Positions 47,953 to 61,588 of a stretch of 64,000 bases of DNA are shown in pieces. Each line of letters begins with the position of its first letter. Within the stretch, counting starts at the first letter, position 1. Origin of the DNA: Alteromonadaceae bacterium (lineage in GTDB: Bacteria; Pseudomonadota; Gammaproteobacteria; Enterobacterales; Alteromonadaceae); contig JABSOI010000001.1 of the NCBI GenBank assembly GCA_013216015.1, forward strand, positions 1 to 64,000, given 5' to 3'. The translations under genes were made by a program, and so were the position numbers. A model generated the notes under the pieces. The model worked only from the letters and a program-made list of their open reading frames with translations, had not been told where the DNA came from and did not search any database.

Positions 47953-49080
47953 TTATCTAAGTTGATCAACCACATGATAAACTGCAGTTAAAACATCTCT
48001 TCCCAGAAGACTGCTACGTTCATCTGACCAGCCTACACTATAATCCGGTAATAAATCATTATCTTTAAACGGCATTTCAATTGTGTAAGATAAACATTTA
48101 AATTGCTCACCAACCCAGGAAGCTCCAACGGTTAAGTTTGCCTGACCCGGTTCATCCTTTTCATAGCCCTTTTCGTCTTGAAATTCAGGCGTGATAGCTA
48201 TTAATATTCGTTTGAATTTTTCTTCTAATGCTTGATGTCGCTCGTCATAAGAAGGGATACCTTCACAACCGGCAACAAAATTATAAGGTAATGCTTCATC
48301 ACCGTGAATATCAAGAAATAAGTCAACACCTGTTGATAACATTTTCTCACGAACCAGATATACTTCAGGGCTACGATCCATACTGGGAGTTTGCCACTCA
48401 CGATTTAAGTTAGCACCAAGGGCATTTGTTCTTAAGTGCCCGCGAACACTACCGTCTGGATTCATATTGGGTACCATATAAAAAACAGCCTTATTGAGTA
48501 ATGAGCGAGCAACACCATCATCTTCATCAAGTAACCGGTCAATAAAACCTTCCATAAACCATTCTGCCATGGTTTCGCCCGGATGTTGTCTGGCAGTTAA
48601 CCAAATTGTTTTTTTCCCCTCACCCTCTTCACCCACTTTAAGCAAAGAAATATCTCGACCATCAAGTGTTTGACCTAAAACTTGTAACTGACAATCAATA
48701 TGTAACTGGGCACTGTGAATAAGATCTTGATGACGTTCGTAACTGTAAGGGGCAAAATAAGCAAAATATACGGAATCAAATTCAGGCGTAAATTTAATGG
48801 TCAGTTGCTTACCATCATATTCTGTTGGTACTCTAAACCATTGTTCCCTGTCGTATGAAGCTACTGCCTGATAATTTTCCCAACCTTCTATATAGGCAGC
48901 ATTACCAGCATTTACGATATTAATGACGTGTTCGACGTGATCATTGTTGTGTATTTTAAAATGAAACCATTGATAAAAATCTGATTGGTTATCTTTTTTA
49001 ATTTCTACCTGAATATCACTGACATTACTTGAATCAATAACATGAATATTACCGCTATCAAAATTAGACGTTATTTGCAT
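47953..49080 (-). CDS. Cytosolic M14-type carboxypeptidase (CCP-like)
   Basis: The protein is 375 aa without signal peptide. An N-terminal beta domain (to about 125) precedes the M14 catalytic domain. Zinc ligands are H166 and E169 (RQHPGET) and H259 (FLDIHGDE). Substrate-binding motifs are in ANLNREW and the catalytic Glu is E335 (TIEMPF). This layout matches the M14D group, which includes eukaryotic cytosolic carboxypeptidases. The bacterial substrate is not known. Confidence 0.9.
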   Translation of the reverse strand: MQITSNFDSGNIHVIDSSNVSDIQVEIKKDNQSDFYQWFHFKIHNNDHVEHVINIVNAGNAAYIEGWENYQAVASYDREQWFRVPTEYDGKQLTIKFTPEFDSVYFAYFAPYSYERHQDLIHSAQLHIDCQLQVLGQTLDGRDISLLKVGEEGEGKKTIWLTARQHPGETMAEWFMEGFIDRLLDEDDGVARSLLNKAVFYMVPNMNPDGSVRGHLRTNALGANLNREWQTPSMDRSPEVYLVREKMLSTGVDLFLDIHGDEALPYNFVAGCEGIPSYDERHQALEEKFKRILIAITPEFQDEKGYEKDEPGQANLTVGASWVGEQFKCLSYTIEMPFKDNDLLPDYSVGWSDERSSLLGRDVLTAVYHVVDQLR

Positions 49081-49143
49081 ATATATTTTCTTATTATCAC
49101 TTCGAAGCCATTAGTGTACACAAACAACGTGGCGATCAGAAGA

Positions 49144-49704
49144 TCAAAATGATTTTAGATACAATCCAATTTCCGAAGAATATCCAATTGACCGTGAAAC
49201 AACTGTATTATCTCCATCTAAAATGTAATAACTTGGATATCCCTTTATTTTAAACGCTTTTTTAACTTTTTCATTGCCCAACGCAATTGGAAAAGTTAAT
49301 TGATGTTGAATACTGAAGTTTTCAATCTCTTGCTTATTCATATAATCAAGTGCTATTGCGATAACATCAATATTTTGATTTTTTTGATACTGCGCCTGCA
49401 AGTTTTCAATACTAAGGTGACAAATCTGGCACCAGGGAGCAAAAAAATAGATGATTGTTTTCTTACCGTTTGCTTTAATTTCAATCGGTTCATCCATAAT
49501 TGTTGTTAATGTAAAATATTCCTGGTTAAGTTGACTGTCTGTCTCTAACATACTTAATTCTTTAAACCATGAAAGTAAATTAAAGATCATAAAAAACACC
49601 AGTGATTGAATGGCAATACTACGTAACAAGGTTAACTTCCCCCAAAAAACAAAAAATCCCAATTGACTTCGTATAAGACCTGAATAACCATTTTTTTTAT
49701 TCAA
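49144..49704 (-). CDS. Membrane-anchored thioredoxin-like protein
   Basis: The protein is 186 aa from a TTG at 49704, or 161 aa from a TTG at 49629 preceded by GGGGAAG, which I find at least as plausible. A single membrane helix (about 28-46 of the long form) is followed by a periplasmic thioredoxin domain with APWCQIC as the redox motif and KGYPSYYIL as the cis-Pro loop. Other proteins of this type serve in cytochrome or disulphide chemistry. The serS terminator covers the region of the longer start. Confidence 0.8.
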   Translation of the reverse strand: MNKKNGYSGLIRSQLGFFVFWGKLTLLRSIAIQSLVFFMIFNLLSWFKELSMLETDSQLNQEYFTLTTIMDEPIEIKANGKKTIIYFFAPWCQICHLSIENLQAQYQKNQNIDVIAIALDYMNKQEIENFSIQHQLTFPIALGNEKVKKAFKIKGYPSYYILDGDNTVVSRSIGYSSEIGLYLKSF

Positions 49705-49708
49705 AAAA

Positions 49709-49736
49709 AATCCGGTAACCTTTCGATCACCGGATT
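49709..49736 (-). terminator. serS terminator overlapping the upstream region of the thioredoxin gene
   Basis: The 8-bp stem AATCCGGT (49709-49716) / ACCGGATT (49729-49736) is followed by a T run on the minus strand. The T run reaches the proposed TTG start of the thioredoxin gene. Confidence 0.75.
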
Positions 49737-49799
49737 AATAAATCTTTCACTAATTCATTCATTAAGGTTAATTATCCAAGTTCAATAATCAAAATGAAT

Positions 49800-51086
<1,287 letters not shown>

Positions 51087-51204
51087 TCACTTGTTATTTA
51101 TTAGTTAAGTTAATTATTTGTTTGTTTTAGCTAGTTAAGTTAGTTATTTAGCTATCTACTTATATAATCTTTGATTATAGCTTTTTATTCAACTTTATAT
51201 TCAA

Positions 51205-51240
51205 CTTTCTATTTAGCTTTCTATTTAGCTTTCTATTTAG
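51205..51240. repeat. Three perfect 12-bp tandem repeats at the crcB stop
   Basis: CTTTCTATTTAG occurs three times in a row (51205-51216, 51217-51228, 51229-51240). The last copy includes the crcB stop (TAG at 51233-51235 on the minus strand). More TTAGTTAA-like sequence lies just to the left, towards serS. Confidence 0.85.
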
Positions 51241-51634
51241 GGAAGGAAGTAACAATAAACATGCCAATTGCCGCTGCGAATATACACAAGCCGACATTTA
51301 ATAATATATTTATCATCGCTTTCAACATTTCACCTTGCTGAATTAATAGCAGACTATCTAAAGAGAAGGTCGAAAATGTAGTGAAAGCGCCTAAAAACCC
51401 TATACCTATTAGGGTTCTATAAATAGAGACCTCTAAAATTCCCTGTTCAATAAGTCCATATAAGAAACCCATAATTAAGGAACCGGAAATATTAACCGCC
51501 AATGTCGCAAAAGGGAATCCTTTTCCGAGCCAATTTAACATTATTTGTGAAATATAAAACCGCAAACTGGCTCCACAAGCCCCACCTAATGCTACAAATG
51601 CATATAAAGCAAAATTACTAATACCGCTGGTCAT
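51233..51634 (-). CDS. crcB: Fluoride exporter CrcB/Fluc
   Basis: The protein is 133 aa with four membrane helices. Family motifs include [21 protein letters not shown] and [15 protein letters not shown]. It forms dual-topology dimers that release fluoride. Its start overlaps the end of rarA by 17 bases, so it is co-transcribed with rarA. No fluoride riboswitch is seen directly upstream. Confidence 0.93.
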   Translation of the reverse strand: MTSGISNFALYAFVALGGACGASLRFYISQIMLNWLGKGFPFATLAVNISGSLIMGFLYGLIEQGILEVSIYRTLIGIGFLGAFTTFSTFSLDSLLLIQQGEMLKAMINILLNVGLCIFAAAIGMFIVTSFPK

Positions 51635-53027
51635 TACTTTGCCTATTCAATTCATTAAGATATTCAAGTTTATCTTTTAGCTGTTTTTCTAATCCCCTAT
51701 TACTTGGGTGATAAAATTTTGTATTCGCAATAACTTCAGGAAAATAATTTTCTCCTGCAGCAAAAGCATTTTCTTCATCGTGAGCATAACGATACTCATT
51801 GCCATGTCCCAGCTCACGAGTTATATAACTCGTCGCATTTTTTAAATGAGCCGGAACATCTAAATCGGCTGTTTCTTTCGCCAAGGCTTTTGCGTCATTA
51901 AATGCGCAGTAAACTGCATTGCTTTTCGGTGCCAGTGCCATGTATACACAGGCTTGAGCTATTGCTCGTTCACCTTCAGACGGACCTACTCTTCGGTAAG
52001 TATCCCAGGCATTTATCGCCAATTGCATTGCCCGGGGATCTGCATTTCCTATATCTTCACTGGCAATCGCCAATAATCGACGGGCCACATAAAGTGCATC
52101 TCCACCGCCAGTTAATATTCTTGCATACCAATACAGGGCTGCATCGGGGTCTGAGCCTCGAACCGATTTATGAAAAGCACTGATCATATCAAAAAATGCA
52201 TCACCACCTTTATCATAAAGTGCTAATTTATTACCCGCTACCTGACTGATATGCTCTAGTGTAATTTCAATCTTATCTTTTACTTGTGAATCAGATGCAG
52301 AAGATATATCTAAGCAATTTTCTAACAGGTTCAGTAGCCTACGCGCATCACCGTTAGCAACAGCAATAAGTTGTCTTTGAGCTTCTTCGGTGAGTTGAAC
52401 TGAACAATTAGTCTCTTCTATATAAGCTAACGCCCGGACTAAAACTTGAGCCAAAGCAGCCTTATCAAGTTTTTTCAACGTATAAACACGCGTTCTTGAT
52501 AATATTGCCTGATTCAACTCAAACGCTGGGTTTTCAGTAGTTGCACCAATAAAGATGATAGTACCATCTTCAATATGAGGCAAAAATGCATCTTGTTGGC
52601 TTTTATTAAAACGATGTACTTCATCAACAAACAATACTGTGCGACGTTTTTGATGCATAGCCCGTTGTTTTGCATTATCAATAGCCAGACGAATATCTTT
52701 AATACCTGAGGTTACCGCAGATACTCTTTCAATATCAGCATCGGCGTGGCTGGCTATTATTTCAGCCAGTGTGGTTTTTCCTGTACCGGGAGGTCCCCAA
52801 AAAATTAACGAGTGGCATTTACCTTGTTCGATGGCAAGGCGCAATGGCATTTTGGCTGCTAAAATATGCGATTGCCCAACATATTGTTCTAACGTCTGCG
52901 GGCGTAATATAGCCGCTAAGGGTTTAAAAGCGTCATTAAGCTCATTTTTTATCTTATTACCCGTACTATTTTCTTTATCATCATTTTGATCAAAATCTAA
53001 ATCAAAATTACCGTTAACGTTGATCAT
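51618..53027 (-). CDS. rarA: Replication-associated recombination protein RarA (MgsA)
   Basis: The protein is 469 aa. The AAA+ core has Walker A GPPGTGKT and Walker [10 protein letters not shown], then sensor 1 IGATTENP. The C-terminal oligomerisation domain ([18 protein letters not shown]) is complete. It is a clamp-loader-like ATPase acting at stalled forks. The N-terminus is about 30 residues longer than E. coli's, rich in Asp/Asn. It overlaps lolA by 14 bases and crcB by 17, so these form one operon. Confidence 0.95.
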   Translation of the reverse strand: MINVNGNFDLDFDQNDDKENSTGNKIKNELNDAFKPLAAILRPQTLEQYVGQSHILAAKMPLRLAIEQGKCHSLIFWGPPGTGKTTLAEIIASHADADIERVSAVTSGIKDIRLAIDNAKQRAMHQKRRTVLFVDEVHRFNKSQQDAFLPHIEDGTIIFIGATTENPAFELNQAILSRTRVYTLKKLDKAALAQVLVRALAYIEETNCSVQLTEEAQRQLIAVANGDARRLLNLLENCLDISSASDSQVKDKIEITLEHISQVAGNKLALYDKGGDAFFDMISAFHKSVRGSDPDAALYWYARILTGGGDALYVARRLLAIASEDIGNADPRAMQLAINAWDTYRRVGPSEGERAIAQACVYMALAPKSNAVYCAFNDAKALAKETADLDVPAHLKNATSYITRELGHGNEYRYAHDEENAFAAGENYFPEVIANTKFYHPSNRGLEKQLKDKLEYLNELNRQSNDQRY

Positions 53028-53742
53028 CTAAATGAACACCTTCTGGCACAACAAATTGAAACAAAGCTAAATCTGGCTCATTTTTATAATCAATATTCTT
53101 TAGGGTAATAGTAATAACCTGTCCCGTTGCATCAAGCATAATCAAACGTGATAATTTGTCTGAATTAAAAATTAACTCCAAGCTTTTAACTTGTGCATTT
53201 TCATCTTTGGAATGAATGACAAAAATGTCTTGATAAATTTCAGTCGCTGGCTTTTTTGTTACCAAGTAATGTTGCCACAATTCTTGTGAATCGCTGGTTA
53301 ATAATAAAATAGGGGTATTGGCAATGGAACTTTGCAAACTATAAGCACTTACCTGTTCAATAAACGGGTCAAAAAACCAAACTGTCTGTCCATCGGAGAC
53401 TATTAATGACTCATCTGGCTGTTGTATATTCCAATAAACCATATTTGGTTTTTTTACCGTTAGAGAACCACTACCCGACTGTAACGTGTTACCATCAACA
53501 CCTTGAACAACCTGATAAAAATCCGCACTAAAAAAATCCACCCCACTGAGCTTTTTAATTAATTTATTTTTAATTTCGCTATTTTTCTCCTCAGAATTTA
53601 CACTCTGATGAACAGGAGTCTGCTTGATTGCCACTGATGGCTGTAGTTTTTTTACTTTAACTTCACTTGCCATTGTATTCGTTGAGTCTAATAAAACGAT
53701 TGCTGAAAAAACACATAAAAAAATGGGATTTTTACTGGTCAT
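53014..53742 (-). CDS. lolA: Outer-membrane lipoprotein carrier LolA
   Basis: The protein is 242 aa, with a signal peptide (about 1-25) and an extra Lys/Ser-rich linker before the LolA domain (from about 65). Family features include [41 protein letters not shown] and [13 protein letters not shown]. It carries lipoproteins through the periplasm from LolCDE to LolB. The length exceeds the usual 205 because of the linker. It follows ftsK as in E. coli. Confidence 0.92.
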   Translation of the reverse strand: MTSKNPIFLCVFSAIVLLDSTNTMASEVKVKKLQPSVAIKQTPVHQSVNSEEKNSEIKNKLIKKLSGVDFFSADFYQVVQGVDGNTLQSGSGSLTVKKPNMVYWNIQQPDESLIVSDGQTVWFFDPFIEQVSAYSLQSSIANTPILLLTSDSQELWQHYLVTKKPATEIYQDIFVIHSKDENAQVKSLELIFNSDKLSRLIMLDATGQVITITLKNIDYKNEPDLALFQFVVPEGVHLDDQR

Positions 53743-53848
53743 TATTTTCCCTTAAAAAATTATCGGTCTAAAACTATTCGCGTTTTATGTCATTAATCGG
53801 TCTAATGACACTGTTCCATAAAAGTAATAAAAGCTATAAAAGTTATGA

Positions 53849-56455
53849 TCACTCATAATCAGTTTTAATTGGCGGAGGAGCTAATACTTCACGGGCACCA
53901 TTATGGCCAGGTGTACTCACTACCCCCTGCTGTTCCATATCTTCAACAATACGGGCTGCACGATTATAACCAATACGAAATTTACGTTGTACGCTGGAAA
54001 TTGATACACGGCGAGTTTCAGTAACAAATGCAAGTGCTTCATCGTACAATACATCTAATTCTGAAGCCTCACTTTCCGGTTGTTCTCCCGGTAAAAGAAT
54101 ATCCTGATCACTTTCGCCACTTAATATTTCATCAATATAATTAGGGCCACCACGGGCTTTCCAATCGCTCACTACCGCATGAACTTCGTGATCATCAACA
54201 AAGGCACCGTGAACACGCGTTGGTACACCTGTGCCAGGAGGTAAATATAACATATCCCCCTGACCTAATAATTGTTCAGCACCTTGTTGATCCAAAATAG
54301 TACGGGAGTCAATCCGTGAAGAAACTTGAAACGCCATACGTGTCGGTATATTAGCTTTTATTAAACCAGTAATAACATCAACAGATGGCCGTTGAGTTGC
54401 GAGAATTAAATGAATACCTGCCGCACGTGCTTTTTGCGCAATACGGGCGATAAGCTCTTCTACTTTTTTACCAACAATCATCATCATGTCGGCAAACTCA
54501 TCTACTATAACAACTATGCTGGGTAATTTTTCCAGCTCTGGAGCACTTGGCTCCATATTATCACTGGGTTTCCATAATGGATCAGTTAATGGTGTACCTG
54601 CAGCAGCTGCTGCTAAAACTTTTTGGTTATAACCTTTAAGATTACGCACTCCAAGCGCTGCCATCAGTTTATAACGACGTTCCATTTCACCGACACACCA
54701 TCGCAGGGCATTTGCCGCTTCTTTCATATCGGTGACAACTTCTGAAAGCAAATGCGGTATGCCTTCATAAACTGAAAGCTCTAACATTTTTGGATCTATC
54801 ATGATCATACGTACATCTTCAGGAGTCGATTTATATAACAAACTCACAATCATGGTGTTAACACCAACAGATTTGCCAGAGCCTGTAGTACCAGCTACCA
54901 ATAAATGTGGCATTTTTCCTAAATCAACGACTACAGGATCACCAGCAATATCTTTGCCTAACACCATAGCTAAAGGTGATGTTGAATTTTCAAAAGCAGG
55001 ACAAGCGATGACTTCACTTAACCGCACAATTTCACGAAATTTGTTTGGTAACTCCAGACCAATAACTGACTTCCCGGGAATTACTTCTACAACACGAACA
55101 CTGATTGCAGATAATGAACGGGCCAAATCTTTAGACAAACTAGATATTTTACTCACTTTAACACCCGGAGCTAAATCTAATTCAAAACGTGTAATAACAG
55201 GACCGGGAAATACAGAAACCACTTGAGCTTGTACACCAAAATCCAGTAATTTAGATTCTACTAGACGACTCACCTGCTCTAATTCTTCATGATTAACCGG
55301 ATTTTCGGCCTTATCCGGACGATCCAGTAAATCAATCGATGGCATTCCCTTATACTTATCTGGAAAAACATTAGCAGAAAGACCAGCCTTGGCAGCAGAA
55401 TTTTCAGGCATTACGTCTTCGTCAACTAAAATTTTATCAACGTCTTCAAAGGCAGCTGAAATTTCATCTTCATCAACATGCTCTTGTATATTAAAAGCTA
55501 AAGGACCATCCATTAAATCGTCGATTGCCAGGAAAGGTTCAATTTTTTCATCATTTGAACTTGTTTCCATGATGTCTTCATCCATAGAAATATAAACATC
55601 GTCACTAACGTTATGAGTAAAAGCTTTGTTTGGTGAAGGCTCTGAAGACGACTTTTTAGCGGTTAAACTACTAAATGCTTTTTTGACATCTGCTTGTTCT
55701 TCAGTTTTATGACTGCGTACTTTTCCACTTAAAATATGATCTTCATCTGTTAAGTCTAATTTTTGACTATCAGAAGGTTTTTTATCTGATGTACCAAATT
55801 TTTCGGCAATTAATCCCGGTAACTTTATTAAATATTTAAAACCCGCAATAGTATATGAACCAACTTTATCTATGAAATTAAGCCATGACAAACCCGTAAG
55901 TAAAACGAAACCTGAAAAAAAAAGCAATAAAAAAAGCAGAGTGCTGCCAACAAAAGAAAAGTAAGGTAAGAATAACTGGCTTAATGTATCACCTAAAATA
56001 CCACCTGCAGAAAAATAATAAATATCATCAAAATTCATACTCGCTATTGAAGTAATACCAATATAAAGCATGATAAAACCAATAAACTTTAGTCCTAAAG
56101 TTAAATAATCTAATTGCATTAAACGGTGATATTTTTGAAACAGTACCCAGCCGGTTATCGCCAAAACAAAAGGTAACGTATAGGCTACCAGCCCAAACAA
56201 ATTTAACAGTAAATCTGAAAGATACGCACCTACTGATCCACCTAAATTTCTGACAGGCGTTTGATAACCGGTTTGTGACCAACCGGGATCTGCACGATCA
56301 AAACTAAACAATACCAGCATAAGATACATTGCAAAAACGCAAGAAAACAACAAACCTGCTTCAAGCAAACGTTGCACACCATTTAATTTAGGTGATTTTG
56401 CTGGTGTTGTGTCACTTTCTTGTGACTCTGACAATATAGATTTAGTAGACAACAT
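53849..56455 (-). CDS. ftsK: DNA translocase FtsK
   Basis: The protein is 868 aa from ATG 56455 (a GTG at 56464 is possible). Four to five membrane helices (to about 205) anchor it at the septum. A shorter Ser/Asp-rich linker than in E. coli follows, then the motor domain: Walker [15 protein letters not shown], Walker [12 protein letters not shown]. The gamma winged helix ([20 protein letters not shown]) reads KOPS sites. FtsK resolves chromosome dimers with XerCD at dif. It lies between lrp and lolA. Confidence 0.96.
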   Translation of the reverse strand: MLSTKSILSESQESDTTPAKSPKLNGVQRLLEAGLLFSCVFAMYLMLVLFSFDRADPGWSQTGYQTPVRNLGGSVGAYLSDLLLNLFGLVAYTLPFVLAITGWVLFQKYHRLMQLDYLTLGLKFIGFIMLYIGITSIASMNFDDIYYFSAGGILGDTLSQLFLPYFSFVGSTLLFLLLFFSGFVLLTGLSWLNFIDKVGSYTIAGFKYLIKLPGLIAEKFGTSDKKPSDSQKLDLTDEDHILSGKVRSHKTEEQADVKKAFSSLTAKKSSSEPSPNKAFTHNVSDDVYISMDEDIMETSSNDEKIEPFLAIDDLMDGPLAFNIQEHVDEDEISAAFEDVDKILVDEDVMPENSAAKAGLSANVFPDKYKGMPSIDLLDRPDKAENPVNHEELEQVSRLVESKLLDFGVQAQVVSVFPGPVITRFELDLAPGVKVSKISSLSKDLARSLSAISVRVVEVIPGKSVIGLELPNKFREIVRLSEVIACPAFENSTSPLAMVLGKDIAGDPVVVDLGKMPHLLVAGTTGSGKSVGVNTMIVSLLYKSTPEDVRMIMIDPKMLELSVYEGIPHLLSEVVTDMKEAANALRWCVGEMERRYKLMAALGVRNLKGYNQKVLAAAAAGTPLTDPLWKPSDNMEPSAPELEKLPSIVVIVDEFADMMMIVGKKVEELIARIAQKARAAGIHLILATQRPSVDVITGLIKANIPTRMAFQVSSRIDSRTILDQQGAEQLLGQGDMLYLPPGTGVPTRVHGAFVDDHEVHAVVSDWKARGGPNYIDEILSGESDQDILLPGEQPESEASELDVLYDEALAFVTETRRVSISSVQRKFRIGYNRAARIVEDMEQQGVVSTPGHNGAREVLAPPPIKTDYE

Positions 56456-56534
56456 AGTAACCACGAAAAAAATTCATTATTATACTGGATAAAATAACAG
56501 ACTATTAGCTTAGATTAAACTCTTAAGCCAACGA

Positions 56535-57029
56535 TTAACGCTTAATTGGTAAATAATTTGTAGATTTAACCTCTTCCATAACAACATAAGTTCTACTTTC
56601 ACTCACGGCAGGTAGTCTTAATAAAGTATCACCAAGTAATTGCCGGTAGGCAGCCATGTCTGCAACACGAGTTTTTAATAAAAAATCAAAATCACCGGAA
56701 ACAAGGTGGCATTCTTGTATAACATCCAAGTTATGTACCGCTTTAGAAAATTCATCAAATACATCAGGACTGGTTTTAGTTAAAGTAATTTCTATAAAAA
56801 CCAACAATGCGGCTTCAAGTTTCTGAGGGTTCAGTATTGCCTGATAGCCTACAATATATTTTTCTTTTTCAAGTCTTTTTACCCGTTCCAGACAAGGTGT
56901 CGGGCTTAATCCTACCCTTTTTGATAATTCAACATTAGATAATCGTCCATTTTTTTGAAGCTCAACTAAAATATTACTATCAATTCGATCAATTTTTTTC
57001 ACTAAAGAATTATTCACTTTATAAATCAC
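56535..57029 (-). CDS. lrp: Leucine-responsive regulator Lrp
   Basis: The protein is 164 aa. The AsnC-type HTH (about 15-70: NILVELQKNGRLSNVELSKR, SPTPCLERVKRLE) and the RAM effector domain (about 80-155: ALLVFIEITLTK, CHLVSGDFDFLLKTRV) match Lrp. It is divergent from ald with a 113-base shared promoter region; Lrp-family proteins commonly regulate an adjacent alanine dehydrogenase. Confidence 0.95.
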   Translation of the reverse strand: MIYKVNNSLVKKIDRIDSNILVELQKNGRLSNVELSKRVGLSPTPCLERVKRLEKEKYIVGYQAILNPQKLEAALLVFIEITLTKTSPDVFDEFSKAVHNLDVIQECHLVSGDFDFLLKTRVADMAAYRQLLGDTLLRLPAVSESRTYVVMEEVKSTNYLPIKR

Positions 57030-57142
57030 TACTTAATCACTACTAATTAGCATTATATGCTAGTTTATTGGAAATAACGACAGGTTACTCCGGTAAAACA
57101 TCATTATAATAGTCGCATACTTTAACGGAGAGAGTTTGAATT

Positions 57143-58261
57143 ATGATCATTGGTGTACCTAAAGAAATAAAAAATCACGAATACCGTGTTGGTATGGTTC
57201 CAGCTAGCGTGCGTGAACTAATAAATCATGGCCATGAAGTTGTTGTTGAAATTAATGCCGGCATTGGAATTGGTTTTACTGATCAAGATTATAAAGATGC
57301 TGGTGCCTCTATTTTTAATACAGCTAGCGATATTTTTGCTCATGCAGAAATGATTGTAAAAGTAAAAGAGCCACAAGCTGTTGAACGTGCCATGTTACGT
57401 GAAGGTCAAATATTATTCACTTATTTGCACTTGGCACCAGATTTACCTCAAACTGAAGACTTAATTAAAAGTAAGTCTATTTGTATTGCTTACGAAACAG
57501 TTACTGATGACTTGGGTGGTTTGCCATTATTGGCCCCTATGTCTGAAGTTGCTGGTCGCATGTCAATTCAAGCAGGCGCACAAGCACTTGAAAAATCAAA
57601 CGCAGGCCGTGGCATGCTACTAGGTGGTGTACCTGGCGTAGAACCAGCTAAAGTTGTTATTATTGGTGGTGGTATGGTTGGTAACAACGCCGCTAAAATG
57701 GCAGTAGGCATGGGTGCCGATGTAGTTGTACTTGACCGTAACACGAATGTATTACGCCGTTTAGATGATTTATATGGCAATAAAATCAAAGCTGTTTATT
57801 CAACAGCCGACGCACTGGAAAAACATGTTCTTGAAGCTGATTTAGTTATTGGCGGTGTATTAATTCCGGGGGCAGCAGCTCCAAAATTAGTCACTAAAGA
57901 GCATATTAAAAATATGAAATCTGGATCGGCAATTGTTGATGTTGCCATTGACCAAGGTGGTTGTATCGAAACTTCACATGCTACAACTCATGCTGATCCA
58001 ACATTTATAGTTGACGATGTTGTACATTATTGTGTGGCTAACATGCCAGGCGCAGTACCACTGACCTCTACTTCTGCGTTAAACAATGCAACTTTACCTT
58101 ATATAATTCAACTCGCGAATAAAGGCTATGTACAAGCATTGTTAGACAACAAACACTTATTAAATGGTTTAAATGTGATTAATGGTCAGGTAACTTGCAA
58201 GAGTGTTGCTGACAATCTTGGTTTTGAGTTTGTCGAACCAGGCGTTGCATTAATAAACTAA
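57143..58261 (+). CDS. ald: Alanine dehydrogenase
   Basis: The protein is 372 aa. It converts L-alanine to pyruvate and ammonia with NAD+. Seen: the N-terminal MIIGVPKEIKNHEYRV, catalytic Lys in VKVKEP and His in FTYLHLAPD, and the nucleotide fold IIGGGMVGNNAAKMAVGMGA. Divergent from lrp, which is the expected regulator. Its terminator lies beyond a MITE-like insert at 58331-58560. Confidence 0.97.
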   Translation: MIIGVPKEIKNHEYRVGMVPASVRELINHGHEVVVEINAGIGIGFTDQDYKDAGASIFNTASDIFAHAEMIVKVKEPQAVERAMLREGQILFTYLHLAPDLPQTEDLIKSKSICIAYETVTDDLGGLPLLAPMSEVAGRMSIQAGAQALEKSNAGRGMLLGGVPGVEPAKVVIIGGGMVGNNAAKMAVGMGADVVVLDRNTNVLRRLDDLYGNKIKAVYSTADALEKHVLEADLVIGGVLIPGAAAPKLVTKEHIKNMKSGSAIVDVAIDQGGCIETSHATTHADPTFIVDDVVHYCVANMPGAVPLTSTSALNNATLPYIIQLANKGYVQALLDNKHLLNGLNVINGQVTCKSVADNLGFEFVEPGVALIN

Positions 58262-58330
58262 TTTAAATTTAGCTACGTTTATTTCTTCATTTTTCAGCCA
58301 GTTGAATCTCGCTGAGTTAGAAAAACGTTA

Positions 58331-58560
58331 TATACCCAAACCACTTTGAAATGCAGGATTCAGCAAGTCGAGAAACGGCTATATTCATGGCATTAAATTT
58401 TGTAAATGGTTATTCTCGGCTCGGGCATCCTGCTTCGCCCTACCTGCGGCATCCATGCCTTAGCCTTTAAAAATTTAATAACGAGGAGATAACCGTTTAT
58501 CGCCTTGCGGCGATGTCCTAGCTTAGCTCTGAACCTGTATTTCCAAATAGTTTGGGTATA
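58331..58560. repeat. MITE-like element 2, between ald and its terminator
   Basis: A 230-bp unit starts TATACCCAAACCACTTTGAA and ends in the inverted form (about 23/27 matching ends). It is non-coding with inner hairpins (CGCCTTGCGGCG). It is flanked by TA-type sequence. It lies in the 3' region of ald; the ald terminator follows at 58571. Confidence 0.7.
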
Positions 58561-58570
58561 GCATCACTTT

Positions 58571-58608
58571 AAAAGCGTATTTAATTTATTTTAATGAAAT
58601 ACGCTTTT
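58571..58608 (+). terminator. ald terminator
   Basis: A perfect 12-bp stem AAAAGCGTATTT (58571-58582) / AAATACGCTTTT (58597-58608) with a 14-base loop is followed by T residues. It is separated from the ald stop by the MITE-like element. Confidence 0.85.
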
Positions 58609-58690
58609 TTTATTAGAAATCAATTTACCTACTTGAGTTATTTACATAGAATCCCAATCAAGTAATCAGACTAAATTCTTTTTGGAGTAA

Positions 58691-59644
<954 letters not shown>

Positions 59645-59710
59645 TCGTTATTTTTGAAATCAGTTGTAAAATAACATCTACATAAACTACTAATTATTTA
59701 ATATACGATT

Positions 59711-60418
59711 ATGACTATGAGCCAGACTCTTCACTATATATCATCTGATAGTCTGGCCTTTCCTTCCCTTGACAGTGCCTTATCCGACCCGAACGGCTTA
59801 TTAGCCGTAGGAGGCGATCTTTCATGCAAACGACTGGTTTCTGCTTATAGCCAAGGTATATTCCCCTGGTTTGGTGAACAAGATCCTATTATGTGGTGGT
59901 CTCCAGATCCAAGAGCAATCATTGCAATTAAAGATATCCGTATAAACCGGACATTGACTAAAATACTCAAAAAGTCTGACTATCGGGTTTCCGTTAACTG
60001 TAATTTTGATCAAGTAATAGATTATTGCTCTGATGCACCATTTCGTCAGGAAGATACCTGGATAGTGCCAGAAATGATAGACGCCTATAAACAATTACAT
60101 CTGCAAGGCTTTGCCCATTCTATTGAAGTATGGATGCAAGATGAGCTTGTTGGTGGTTTATATGGTGTTGCTATTAATGGTTACTTTTCCGGTGAGTCAA
60201 TGTTTTATACCAAAAGTAACGCCTCAAAAATTGCACTGGTCTATTTAGTACGTTTACTTGCCCAAGAAAATATTGATTTTATAGATTGCCAGATGTTAAA
60301 TCCATTTTTACAAGATATGGGATGTAAAAAAATTAGTCGTAATAAGTTTATATATTTGAAAAATAAAGCTATAAATAAAGTAGTACCAACGAATTTTTGG
60401 CAAGCACGTAACTTATGA
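59711..60418 (+). CDS. aat: Leucyl/phenylalanyl-tRNA-protein transferase
   Basis: The protein is 235 aa from ATG 59711 (ATG 59717 is also possible; neither has a strong ribosome site). It adds Leu or Phe to N-terminal Lys/Arg of proteins, marking them for ClpAP through ClpS. Motifs: [52 protein letters not shown]. It sits 16 bases before ate, forming an N-end rule pair beside clpSA. Confidence 0.95.
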   Translation: MTMSQTLHYISSDSLAFPSLDSALSDPNGLLAVGGDLSCKRLVSAYSQGIFPWFGEQDPIMWWSPDPRAIIAIKDIRINRTLTKILKKSDYRVSVNCNFDQVIDYCSDAPFRQEDTWIVPEMIDAYKQLHLQGFAHSIEVWMQDELVGGLYGVAINGYFSGESMFYTKSNASKIALVYLVRLLAQENIDFIDCQMLNPFLQDMGCKKISRNKFIYLKNKAINKVVPTNFWQARNL

Positions 60419-60434
60419 TATTGAGTTATCAACT

Positions 60435-61139
60435 ATGAGTGAAAATTATCAATTAGGTGTAACAAAGTCTTTCCCTTGTAATTATTTACCTGATGAAGAA
60501 GAGAGACTGCTTGTAGCAACTGATTTAAGATTACAAAATTCTGAACGATACACTTGGTTGATGACCCAAGGTTTTCGACGTAGTGGAGATCAGATATACC
60601 GCCCTCACTGCATTAATTGCAGTGAATGTCAGTCGATTCGTGTTCTCGTCGATCAATTTACCGCTTCACGTAGTCAGAAACGATTACTTAAAAAAAATAG
60701 TGAATTTACCTGCTATATTTCAAAAAAAAATAAAGCTGATTACTATCCCCTGTATGAAGAATACATAAATAAAATACACCGGGATGGTAGCATGTATCCC
60801 GCTGATAAATCTCAATTTGCCAGTTTTTTAACAAGTAAATTAACCGACCAGATTTTTATTGAACTTTGGCACAATGAAAAACTTATTTCTGTCGCAGTTA
60901 CTGACTTGTTAAGCAATGCATTTTCAGCTGTTTATACCTTTTATTCTCCAGAGTATAGACCATCAGCTTTAGGTGTATTTTCAATTTTGAAACAAATAGA
61001 AATTGCAAAATCTTTTAAGAAAGAATTTTTATATTTAGGCTATCAAATTGATGGCTGTACTAAAATGAATTATAAAGATCGTTATTTTCCATTTGAAAAA
61101 TTAAAAAATAATATATGGGTCTATAATAAGAATAAATAA
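60435..61139 (+). CDS. bpt: Aspartate/glutamate leucyl-transferase (Bpt)
   Basis: The protein is 234 aa. It adds Leu to N-terminal Asp/Glu, making type-2 N-degrons. Motifs: [70 protein letters not shown]. The Cys-rich CxxCxxC cluster of the family is present. Adjacent to aat and near clpA/clpS, so the whole N-end rule path is clustered. Confidence 0.95.
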   Translation: MSENYQLGVTKSFPCNYLPDEEERLLVATDLRLQNSERYTWLMTQGFRRSGDQIYRPHCINCSECQSIRVLVDQFTASRSQKRLLKKNSEFTCYISKKNKADYYPLYEEYINKIHRDGSMYPADKSQFASFLTSKLTDQIFIELWHNEKLISVAVTDLLSNAFSAVYTFYSPEYRPSALGVFSILKQIEIAKSFKKEFLYLGYQIDGCTKMNYKDRYFPFEKLKNNIWVYNKNK

Positions 61140-61163
61140 AAACTCGCTTTAGCTTTACATTAG

Positions 61164-61448
<285 letters not shown>

Positions 61449-61480
61449 TCCTCTTGTGATATCGCCTAATATGTATTAAT

Positions 61481-61509
61481 AAAAAAGCCCTGTATGTAAG
61501 GGCTTTTTT
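61481..61509. terminator. infA terminator, possibly shared with clpA
   Basis: An 11-bp stem AAAAAAGCCCT (61481-61491) / AGGGCTTTTTT (61499-61509) has a T run on both strands, so it may stop both the infA and clpA transcripts. It is 32 bases after infA and 79 bases past the clpA stop. Confidence 0.85.
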
Positions 61510-61588
61510 GTTATTTTCTGTATAACTTTAGATCATTAGTTCAGGTCAATAATTCAGATCAATAATTCAGATCAAAATATACTCAGCT

